This document shows positions 13,646-21,048 of a DNA stretch of 23,906 nucleotides, in pieces; position 1 is the first letter of the stretch; the number at the start of each line of letters is the position of its first letter. Source of the stretch: DATMNI01 sp035570275 (GTDB lineage Bacteria; Acidobacteriota; Terriglobia; Bryobacterales; Bryobacteraceae); NCBI GenBank assembly GCA_035570275.1, contig DATMNI010000019.1, forward strand, positions 1-23,906. The letters are read 5' to 3'. The translations under genes were made by a program, and so were the position numbers. The notes under the pieces were generated by a model. It was not told the DNA's origin. It saw nothing but the letters and a program-made list of their open reading frames with translations, and did not search any database.

Positions 13646-16405
13646 ATGCCCACGCATGGAATTGAATCGGGCCGCCGCGCCGGCCGTCCCTCCGCACGCA
13701 TCGGCATCCTCATCCTCCTGGTTCTGGTCCTCTTCGGCGCGCGTTCCGTGGCCTCTTACTCCATTGAGATTGAATGGTGGAGGGAACTCGGCCAGCTCAG
13801 CACGTGGTGGAGCATGCTCTACTACAGCCTGGCGCCGGTGGCCGTGGCGACGCTGCTTGGATTCGCGGTGCTCTGGGTGGCTCACGCGCGGGCGCTCAAG
13901 TTCGCCCGAACCTCCATCGGCGAGCATCGCATCTACCGGCGCATTTCCACGGTGGCGCTGCTGTTCCTGGGCTATCTGATCGCCGCCGCCTCCATCGATA
14001 CGTGGACCGTGGTGCGCTTCGCCGGATCGCGCGGCCTGCCCGCCGCCACCACCGCCTGGCACGACGCGGTCTTCAATCAGCCGCTCTCGTTCTACCTCTT
14101 CGACCTGCCTTTCTACCTGCTGCTGCGCAGCTACCTGCTGGCTCTAGTCATTGTGAGCATTCTGGTCTATTGGGTTGCCGCCCGTGCCTGGCAATTGCGC
14201 TACCGGTTTCCGGAGTTACGCGAAGTCCGCGAGCTGGATGCCAACTTTTTCCGGCTGGAAGGCGGCCTGGAATCCCGTTTCCTTCGTGGCGCCGCCATGG
14301 TGCTGCTGCTGGCGGTGGCTCTCCGGTATTATCTGGGCCGGTTCGAGATGGTTTACAACGAGCATGGTTCGTTTCTGGTGGGGATCGACTACGTGGACCA
14401 GAACATCGGCCTGCCGCTGCAATGGCTGGTGATTGCCGCCTGCCTGGCCGCGGCAGTGTTCGTCTGGATGGGGCGGTGGTTTCTGGCCCTTACCATGGCG
14501 CTCGCCCTGGTGGTTAACTTCGTGCTGCCCGGCGCCGTCTCGGCGCTCTACGTGCGGCCCAACGAAATCTCGCTCCAACGGCCTTATATTCAAAGCCACA
14601 TTCACGCCACGCGATCCGCCTTCGGCATTGAGCAGAAGGTCAGCGAAATCGAATTCAAAGCCCGGCCGGATGTCCCCATCAACACGACGCTGCACCGTGC
14701 CACGTTGGACAATGTCCGGCTTTGGGACTGGAAGGCCTTCCACGACACCATCACCCAAATCCAGGCCCTGCGGCCGTATTACGTTTTTCACGACAGCGAT
14801 GTGGACCGATATACCATTGACGGCCAGTTGCGCCAGGTGCTGCTTTCCCCCCGCGAGCTGGATCTGAGCCAACTGCCGGCGGCGCGCGCCAACTGGATCA
14901 ACCCGGCGTTCATCTACACTCACGGCTACGGCCTGGTGCTGGCGCCCGTCAGCCAGATCACGCCCGATGGGCTGCCGGTGCTGCTGGTGGACAATGCCCC
15001 GCCGGTGGTCAAAACCGCCAGCCTGAAGCTCACCCGCCCGGAACTCTACTATGGCGAAGTCAGCCACGAACCCGTCTTCGTGGATACCGCCCAGGAGGAG
15101 TTTAACTATCCGTCCGGAGAGACCAATGTCTCCTCGCGCTACGAAGGCAAGGGCGGCATCCCAATCTCATCCTTCGGCATGCGCCTGGCCGCCGCCGTCC
15201 GCGAGGGCGAGCCCAATATTCTGCTCACCAACTATCTCAAGGACCGCAGCCGCATGATGATCCACCGCAAGGTGCAGGACCGCTTGCGCGAACTAGCCGG
15301 CTTCCTGGAATGGGATCAGGATCCTTACCTGACGATCACCGACGCCGGCAAGCTGGTGTGGATTGTGGATGGCTATACCACCAGTGAAGCCCATCCCTAC
15401 TCGCGCACCGTGGAGGTGGCCGATATTGGCCGCGTCAACTATATCCGCAATGCGGTCAAGGCCACGGTTGACGCCTACGATGGCGACACCCGGCTCTACG
15501 TTTTTGCCACCGACGACCCCATCATCGCGGCCTACCGGCAACTCTTCCCCCAGCTCTTCCACTCCGCCTCGGAGATGCCCGCGGATTTGCGAAAGCACGC
15601 CCGCTACCCGGAAACCCTGTTCCGCATTCAGGCCGAAATCTACCGCACCTACCACATGCTGGACCCCCAGCAGTTCTACAACAAGGAAGACCTTTGGGAC
15701 CTGGCCCGCCACACCACCGGGCAGGCCGCAGGCACCGAATCCGTGACCCCCACCTACGTGGTAGCCACGCTGCCCGGCCAGGACAAAGCCGAATTCCTGC
15801 TGCTGGTGCCCTTCACGCCGCGCAGCAAGGACAACCTCATCGGCCTCATGGTGGCGCGTTGCGATGGCGCGGCGCTGGGCGAAATCCAGGTGCTGCAACT
15901 CTCCAAGCAAGAGCTGATTTTCGGGCCCATGCAGATTGGCGCCCGCATCAACCAGGACCAGAACATCTCGAAGGATCTTACGCTATGGAACCAACAGGGT
16001 TCGCAGGTGCTGCGCGGCCAGATCCTGGTGCTGCCGGTAGGCAATAACTTCCTCTACGTGGACCCCATCTATATTCAAGCCACTGAGGCGCGCATGCCTC
16101 AGTTGAAGAAGATTGTGCTGGCCGTTGGCGACCATCTGATCTACGCCGACACCTACGACCAGGCTCTGGCCCAGCTTTCGAGCGGCGCGCAGCAATTGGT
16201 TCAGCAGGCTGCGGCGGCCGCCCCAACGCCTTCCGCGCCCGGCACTGCTGCGGCGCCCCTCGCAGCCGCTGCGGCGCCCCCCGCCGACCAACGGCTGCAG
16301 CGCGTCCGCGAGCACCTCCGGCGGTACCGCGAGTTGGCAGCGCAGGGAAAATGGTCCGAAGCCGGCAAGGAACTGGAGGCAATTGAAGGCGTGGTGAAAC
16401 AGTAG
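13646..16405 (+). CDS. UPF0182 family large membrane protein
   Basis: The 919-residue protein has about seven membrane helices in the first 290 residues, including IGILILLVLVLFGARSVA, VALLFLGYLIAAASI and LALTMALALVVNFVLPG. A long soluble region follows, with family stretches such as NEISLQRPYIQSHIHATR, RLREMAGFLEWDQDPY-like LREL-AGFLEWDQDPYL and DGYTTSEAHPYS. The C-terminus has an Ala/Pro-rich linker (about 845-875) and a short helical tail (LREYRELAAQGKW-type), as in other members. The length is typical for UPF0182 proteins, which occur in actinobacteria, cyanobacteria and acidobacteria and have no established function. The ATG at 13646 is preferred over the GTG two codons earlier; the ribosome-binding site is weak. 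It converges on the permease gene with 18 bp between stops. Confidence 0.9.
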   Translation: MPTHGIESGRRAGRPSARIGILILLVLVLFGARSVASYSIEIEWWRELGQLSTWWSMLYYSLAPVAVATLLGFAVLWVAHARALKFARTSIGEHRIYRRISTVALLFLGYLIAAASIDTWTVVRFAGSRGLPAATTAWHDAVFNQPLSFYLFDLPFYLLLRSYLLALVIVSILVYWVAARAWQLRYRFPELREVRELDANFFRLEGGLESRFLRGAAMVLLLAVALRYYLGRFEMVYNEHGSFLVGIDYVDQNIGLPLQWLVIAACLAAAVFVWMGRWFLALTMALALVVNFVLPGAVSALYVRPNEISLQRPYIQSHIHATRSAFGIEQKVSEIEFKARPDVPINTTLHRATLDNVRLWDWKAFHDTITQIQALRPYYVFHDSDVDRYTIDGQLRQVLLSPRELDLSQLPAARANWINPAFIYTHGYGLVLAPVSQITPDGLPVLLVDNAPPVVKTASLKLTRPELYYGEVSHEPVFVDTAQEEFNYPSGETNVSSRYEGKGGIPISSFGMRLAAAVREGEPNILLTNYLKDRSRMMIHRKVQDRLRELAGFLEWDQDPYLTITDAGKLVWIVDGYTTSEAHPYSRTVEVADIGRVNYIRNAVKATVDAYDGDTRLYVFATDDPIIAAYRQLFPQLFHSASEMPADLRKHARYPETLFRIQAEIYRTYHMLDPQQFYNKEDLWDLARHTTGQAAGTESVTPTYVVATLPGQDKAEFLLLVPFTPRSKDNLIGLMVARCDGAALGEIQVLQLSKQELIFGPMQIGARINQDQNISKDLTLWNQQGSQVLRGQILVLPVGNNFLYVDPIYIQATEARMPQLKKIVLAVGDHLIYADTYDQALAQLSSGAQQLVQQAAAAAPTPSAPGTAAAPLAAAAAPPADQRLQRVREHLRRYRELAAQGKWSEAGKELEAIEGVVKQ

Positions 16406-16423
16406 CAGCCACGAATCGCCGTA

Positions 16424-19075
16424 CTACTCCTCGCGCAGCACGTCGATGGGGTTGCAGGCCGCGGCCCGCAGCGCCGGACCGATCATGGCGGCCACGGCCG
16501 AACCAGTCAGGATGATGGAGACGGCGGCATAAGCCCCCGGGTCACCGGTGTTGAGATGGAATTCCGACGAACGCAGCATCACGCTCACCATGCGGGAGAC
16601 AGCCAGCGCGAGCGCCATGCCTACCAACAGCCCCACGCCGATGGGCCGCAGGCCGTCCACCAGGATGGCACGGAAGATATCGGGCTTCTGCGCTCCCAGA
16701 GCGATCCGAATGCCGACTTCCTTGGTGCGCTGCTTCACCGCGAACGAAACCACACCGTAGATACCGATCAGCGCCAGGGCCAGCGCGATGGCGCCGAGCA
16801 TGGTAATCAGCACGGCCAGGCTGCGAAACGGACCAAGGCCCTGATCGAGTTCGGACTGAATCACCCGGGCATCCACGGCGGCATCGGGCAAAGCCCTCTG
16901 CAGCGCGGCGCGAACGGCGCCCGACATGGCGGCGCCATCGCCAGCGCGACCGTCACGGAAGCGGACGAGCGGCGCGTAGAGCGCGGAAGCCGGATCCCAC
17001 ATCTGGTAAAAGGTAGGCTTGTCGACGCTTCCGAGGTTGTGGACGGCCGTGTCCGGCGCCAGGCCGGCCACTTCGAGAATATCGCCGCCGCCGGTCCGCA
17101 GCGTTTTGCCCAAGGCATCCTGACCGGGCCAGAACTGGCGCGCCAGTTCCCTGGAAACCACCACCGGCGCGGCGCCATGTCCGGGTGCAGGGTCGCCGGC
17201 CCGCAGCGCGCGCCCGCGCTCGATGGGAAGTTTCACCGTGGCGAAGTAGTCCGGCGAAACGGCGTTGTATTGCACCTCCACAGGGGGCTCGCCAGGCGCA
17301 TGCACGAATGCGTACACCAGACCAAAAACGGGCCGGCTCAAGGCTGAAGCCGTGGCTTCGACGCCGGGGAGCACCCGCACGCTGTCGGCCAGGTTGCGGT
17401 TGAATGCGCTCCACGATTTCGGCGCCGGACCGTTGAGCCGCACTATCGTTCCGACCACGTGGCGCGTATCGAAGCCAGGGTTGCCCAGTGTCGCCCGCCC
17501 GTACGCGGCGATGCAGATGCCGGCGCCGATCAACAGCACCAGGCTCAAGCTCACTTGCCCGGCAACCAGGAAGCTGCGAATCCGGGGGCCGGTGGGCATG
17601 GCGCCCGCCCGGCTCCCTGACCAACCCGGCCCGCCCTTCAGAGACTCGGCGATGTGAACGTTGAGGGCTTCGAAGGCCGGCGCCAATCCGGATAATACCG
17701 CCGCCATGCCGGTAACCGCGGCCAGGTACGTGAAGACGCGCCAGTTCAGATCGAAAGGAAAAGCTTTCCCGCCGCTAACGTAGCTGAAGAGCAAATCGGG
17801 TACGTGGTAGACCACGTAGAGACTGGCCGCGCCGGCGATGGCCGCCAGCACCGCGTTTTCCGTGAGCAGCATCCGCACCAGGCGGCCGCTGCCGGCTCCC
17901 AACGCCAGCCGCACCGCGATTTCGCGATGGCGTCCGGCCGCCCGCGAAAGCAGCAACGTGGCCACATTGGCGCAGGACATCAAGACGACGATCAAGAGGA
18001 TTCCCATGATGAAGAGGACCACGAAGAAGAACCCGGCGCGGCTTTGGGGGTCGGCAAAACGGGAGCCGTCCGTAGTTACGATGTGCGTTAGGCGGTTGGG
18101 GTGAAGCTGGTCCTGCTGGCGGGCGATCACGGTGAGTTCCGAGGCTACAGCCTGCCGCGAGACGCTGGGGTTCAGGCGGGCTGCCACCTGGAGGACCTTG
18201 GTAAAGCGCCCGCCGATCCCCAACTGGAGCGCCGCGGTGTGGGGAATCCACGCCCGGACGTTCTCCAGCGCGCCTGCGAACGCAGTCAGGCGGGCCACAC
18301 CGATCACGGTCACCGGCCGGCCGTTGTAGTGGATGGATTTGCCCACGATCTGGGGATCGGAGTCAAAGCGATCCTGCCACAGTTCGTGGGTCAGGACAAT
18401 GGTGGGCAGCCCTTCGGCGCAATCGGCGGGCTCGAACAGGCGGCCCAGTTCGGCGTGGTGTACGCTATGTAACCCGAAGAAATTGCAAGTCACCAGGAAA
18501 GCGCGCACCGAGGCGGTGTCGCGAAGTTCGAGCGGCGCCTGCACCTGTTGCCAGGCGGCGAAATCGTGCACGCCGCGGGCCGCCTGACGCATGGCCAGGT
18601 AGTCGCTCCATTCGAGCGAGCCTCGGGCGGCCGCCTGCGGGGCGGAGTTGGAATTGGGGGCGGAATAGGAGGCCAATATCCAGACGAACGACCCCGGATC
18701 CTTCTCCACAAAAGGCCGAAACCCGAAGCCATCGATCAGCGTGAAGATGGACGCGTTGAGCCCGATGCCCAGAGTCAAAGTCGCCACCACGGCGCCGCTG
18801 AGAGATGCGTTCCTCCACAGATTGCGCAGGGCATAACGCAGGTCTTCGGCGACCGATTCCAGCCAGGCCGGGATATCGATTGCGCGGGTGTCTTCCAAGT
18901 GGAGGCGGGCGGCTCCGAGTTGCTGTTTGGCCAGGCGAAGGGCCTCGTCCTCGGGCATGCCGGAGGCTTTCAATTCGTCCACGCGCTCATGGAGGTGGAA
19001 CGCCAGCTCGCGATCGATCTCGTGCCAGACGCGGTCGCGGCGAAACAGGTTGGACAGGCGCTGGTGCCAGGACAT
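16424..19075 (-). CDS. Acidobacterial duplicated orphan permease (MacB/FtsX type)
   Basis: This is an 883-residue ABC-type permease. The N-terminal soluble segment (residues about 1-75) contains DRELAFHLHERVDELKASG and EDEALRLAKQQLG, typical of the acidobacterial family. A first helix follows (ASLSGAVVATLTLGIGLNASIF), then a periplasmic MacB-like core domain, an FtsX three-helix block (about 360-470), a second periplasmic domain and a second FtsX block (about 760-875) ending in NPIDVLREE. The protein is therefore a fused duplication. No ATP-binding subunit is adjacent, as is usual for these orphan permeases. GGAGGAGG lies about 5 nt before the ATG. It starts 16 nt after the PadR gene, which probably regulates it. 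The substrate is unknown. Confidence 0.92.
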   Translation of the reverse strand: MSWHQRLSNLFRRDRVWHEIDRELAFHLHERVDELKASGMPEDEALRLAKQQLGAARLHLEDTRAIDIPAWLESVAEDLRYALRNLWRNASLSGAVVATLTLGIGLNASIFTLIDGFGFRPFVEKDPGSFVWILASYSAPNSNSAPQAAARGSLEWSDYLAMRQAARGVHDFAAWQQVQAPLELRDTASVRAFLVTCNFFGLHSVHHAELGRLFEPADCAEGLPTIVLTHELWQDRFDSDPQIVGKSIHYNGRPVTVIGVARLTAFAGALENVRAWIPHTAALQLGIGGRFTKVLQVAARLNPSVSRQAVASELTVIARQQDQLHPNRLTHIVTTDGSRFADPQSRAGFFFVVLFIMGILLIVVLMSCANVATLLLSRAAGRHREIAVRLALGAGSGRLVRMLLTENAVLAAIAGAASLYVVYHVPDLLFSYVSGGKAFPFDLNWRVFTYLAAVTGMAAVLSGLAPAFEALNVHIAESLKGGPGWSGSRAGAMPTGPRIRSFLVAGQVSLSLVLLIGAGICIAAYGRATLGNPGFDTRHVVGTIVRLNGPAPKSWSAFNRNLADSVRVLPGVEATASALSRPVFGLVYAFVHAPGEPPVEVQYNAVSPDYFATVKLPIERGRALRAGDPAPGHGAAPVVVSRELARQFWPGQDALGKTLRTGGGDILEVAGLAPDTAVHNLGSVDKPTFYQMWDPASALYAPLVRFRDGRAGDGAAMSGAVRAALQRALPDAAVDARVIQSELDQGLGPFRSLAVLITMLGAIALALALIGIYGVVSFAVKQRTKEVGIRIALGAQKPDIFRAILVDGLRPIGVGLLVGMALALAVSRMVSVMLRSSEFHLNTGDPGAYAAVSIILTGSAVAAMIGPALRAAACNPIDVLREE

Positions 19076-19091
19076 GGAATCCTCCTCCCAA

Positions 19092-19427
19092 TCAGACGTA
19101 CTTAAGAATGCGGCGGACCCCGCCGGTCAGGCGCTTCCAGCTTTCCTCTTCGGCGGCCAACTGCTTCCTGCCGGCCGCAGTGAGCGAGTAAAAGCGCGCC
19201 TCCCTTCCCTTTTCCGTGGTGCCCCATTCGGCGCGAACCCAGCCCGCCTGTTCCATGCGGTGAAGGGCGGGATAGAGCGAGCCCTCCTCCACGCGCAGCA
19301 GTTCGGCGGAGACGCGGTGGATATGGCTGGTGATGGCGTAGCCGTGCAGGGCCTTTTCCCCGGCCAGCGTTTTGAGGATCAGGAGGGCGAGCGTGCCCTG
19401 GAGGATATCGTTCTTCGATTTGGGCAT
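19092..19427 (-). CDS. PadR-family transcriptional regulator (acidobacterial type)
   Basis: This 111-residue winged-helix protein opens with KNDILQGTLALLILKTLAG and HGYAITSHIH. It has the typical PadR wing region EEGSLYPALHRMEQAGWVRAEWG and ends in a helix RKQLAAEEESWKRL that would dimerise. PadR proteins repress nearby genes and respond to small ligands. Members of this subgroup are almost always found directly upstream of an orphan permease, exactly as here (16-nt gap), so it likely autoregulates the two-gene operon. The ATG at 19427 lacks a strong ribosome-binding site; an upstream AT-rich partial palindrome may be its operator. Confidence 0.93.
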   Translation of the reverse strand: MPKSKNDILQGTLALLILKTLAGEKALHGYAITSHIHRVSAELLRVEEGSLYPALHRMEQAGWVRAEWGTTEKGREARFYSLTAAGRKQLAAEEESWKRLTGGVRRILKYV

Positions 19428-19435
19428 GAAGATTG

Positions 19436-19462
19436 CCTAATTATCTATGTATAGCTAGCTGG
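19436..19462 (-). promoter_or_regulatory. Putative PadR operator/promoter
   Basis: An AT-rich island in GC-rich DNA just upstream of the PadR start contains CTATGTATAG (19445-19454), an inverted repeat CTAT/ATAG with a two-base centre, and overlapping AGCTAGCT (19453-19460). A partial symmetric site this close to the regulator start fits autoregulation. The assignment is based on position and symmetry only. Confidence 0.45.
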
Positions 19463-19553
19463 GCAAATGGTATGAGAAAAAGAAGGCGCTGTCAAGGCGA
19501 ATCTGCGAGGCCGTCATTGAACAACGGCTTGATACCGGCGCGCGCGCATTCCG

Positions 19554-19802
19554 TTACCGTGCCGGCAGCGCCGGCTCGGCATCCACCGTCCGCCATTCCG
19601 AGCGGAAGCCCCGGCGCAACACCGCCCGATCCCCCGCAATTCGGAAAACGCCGGCGTTCTTCTCCGATTGCAGCGGCAACGGAATCTCGGGAACCCGTTT
19701 TCCTCTTGGCGCCGCTGCCTGTTCCGAGGACCAGTCGCGAACCGCCGCCAGGGGGACTTTGGAGCCCGCGCTCTCGACGGTTTCCAGTTGGAGCACCAGC
19801 AC
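19554..19802 (-). pseudogene. Unidentified short frame, possible C-terminal gene fragment
   Basis: An 82-residue open frame (LQLETVESAGSKVPLAAV near the start, GVFRIAGDRAVLRRGFRSEW near the end) has a protein-like composition with a beta-strand-rich end, resembling the C-terminus of a longer secreted protein. Upstream of it on the same strand the frame has no extension with a signal peptide. It is antisense to the 5' region where the PIN gene has decayed. I do not recognise the family. It is either a truncated gene remnant or a chance frame. Confidence 0.35.
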
Positions 19803-19805
19803 CGC

Positions 19806-20181
19806 GTCGACTCACCACTCCGCGACCAGCAATCGCTCCGATAGCTACCATCAGTTGTTCAAGAGGTTGTTTTCCGACCCGCCGCCGCTGCTGACCTCCG
19901 CGTTGGTCATCGCGGAAGGCCACGGCTGGTTTCTTAGACGGTACGACCCCCACCGCGCCATCCAGTTTCTGGGTTTCATCGACGAGTTGTCCGCGCTTAC
20001 TATACGGCCATTCGACCCGGCGGAACTTGCAAAAGCGGCCCGGCTGGTAAAGAAATTCGCCGATCAAAAGCTGACGTTGGCGGACGCGCATGGTTTGGCG
20101 TTGATGGGGGAGCGGCGCACCGGGCAGTGTTGGTCGACCGATCGCCATTTGGGGCTAACCGGCGCCACGCTGGTGGTGTGA
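19806..20181 (+). pseudogene. PIN-domain (VapC-like) ribonuclease toxin, 5' frameshift
   Basis: From 19822 the frame reads ATSNRSDSYHQLFKRLF, then LLTSALVIAEGHGWFL with the conserved PIN Glu, LTLADAHGLALM with the third acidic residue and WSTDRHLG with the fourth. The missing start of the fold, VDSPL with the first catalytic Asp, is found just upstream in another frame (19806-19820), so a single extra base near 19821 would account for the break. No start codon or ribosome-binding site suits the N-terminus, and no antitoxin gene is recognisable upstream. PIN toxins cleave RNA, usually tRNA or rRNA; this copy is probably inactive. The stop codon lies inside a 15-bp tandem repeat. Confidence 0.65.
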
Positions 20182-20217
20182 GCGGGCGTGGTGTGAACCG
20201 GCGTGGTGTGAGCCGGC
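20173..20217. repeat. Three 15-bp tandem repeats at the end of the PIN gene
   Basis: Units GTGGTGTGAGCGGGC, GTGGTGTGAACCGGC and GTGGTGTGAGCCGGC lie at 20173-20187, 20188-20202 and 20203-20217. The first contains the TGA stop of the PIN frame, and the later two repeat that stop in frame. They fill most of the gap to the convergent manA gene. Confidence 0.9.
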
Positions 20218-20227
20218 GCTCGCCCCT

Positions 20228-21019
20228 TCACGGCACATACGTCCGCAGCAACCGCGTTCCCGCCTCCGCCCTGACCTCGCCGGCCCCTGGCAGCCACCAC
20301 ACTTCGCCCGCCCGGAACGCTTCGCCTTCGATCGTACCCGCGCCTGCAAGGCAGATCCACAACTGGCAGTCCTGCGGGGTGGCCGCGAAGGTATCGCCCG
20401 GCCCCATCCGCAGCAATTCGGTTACGAAATGGCGGCACCGCACCAGTTCCTCCCGGCCTGCGCCAAGCGCCACCGCATGTGCCGCCCCCGGATGCACGCC
20501 CAAATCGGCAATCGGCACGCCCTTGTCGACGTGCATCTCGCGCGGGCGGCCGTAGTCCCATAGCCGGTATGTCACGTCCGAATTCTGTTGGATCTCGCAC
20601 AGTACAATTCCCGCGCCGATGGCATGTACCGTGTGGGCCGGGGTGAAATAAGTTTCGCCCGGCTTCACCGGCACCCAGTTCAGCAGCGCTTCGATCTCGC
20701 CCGTACGCGCGGCGTCCCACAACCGTTCCCGGCTGATGGGTTCGCGGAATCCCAGCGCGATGGTTGCCCCGGGCTCCGCGTCCATGATGTGCCACATCTC
20801 GCTCTTGCCGAGCGGCCCGTCTTCTCCGTCATCGGGATGCACTTGCACGGAGAGCCGCTCCGAGGTGAAGATCAGCTTCACCAGCAGCGGCAGGTCTGTC
20901 TCCAAGAGATACCAAGCCTCACCCGTCGGCTTGGCGGCGTCCGGAAACCAGGGGGCGAGTCGCGTTCGGCCCCACACCCGCTCCCGCAGCGAAGGTGTCA
21001 GGCGAATGGGCTTTGGCAT
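20228..21019 (-). CDS. manA: Class I mannose-6-phosphate isomerase, short form
   Basis: This is a 263-residue cupin-type enzyme. It interconverts mannose 6-phosphate and fructose 6-phosphate in the cytoplasm, feeding GDP-mannose and glycan synthesis. Zinc-site signatures are visible: SVQVHPDD (Gln59, His61), GKSEMWHI (Glu74) and FTPAHTVHAIGAG (His132), followed by EIQQNSDVTYRLWDYGR, the active-site stretch typical of this family. The length is near that of short bacterial forms. It begins 29 nt after the CoaD-aminotransferase frame, so the two are probably cotranscribed, although the pathways are not obviously linked. Confidence 0.9.
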   Translation of the reverse strand: MPKPIRLTPSLRERVWGRTRLAPWFPDAAKPTGEAWYLLETDLPLLVKLIFTSERLSVQVHPDDGEDGPLGKSEMWHIMDAEPGATIALGFREPISRERLWDAARTGEIEALLNWVPVKPGETYFTPAHTVHAIGAGIVLCEIQQNSDVTYRLWDYGRPREMHVDKGVPIADLGVHPGAAHAVALGAGREELVRCRHFVTELLRMGPGDTFAATPQDCQLWICLAGAGTIEGEAFRAGEVWWLPGAGEVRAEAGTRLLRTYVP

Positions 21020-21048
21020 CGGCTTGGCTCAGATCGGCACGGCGTGTC

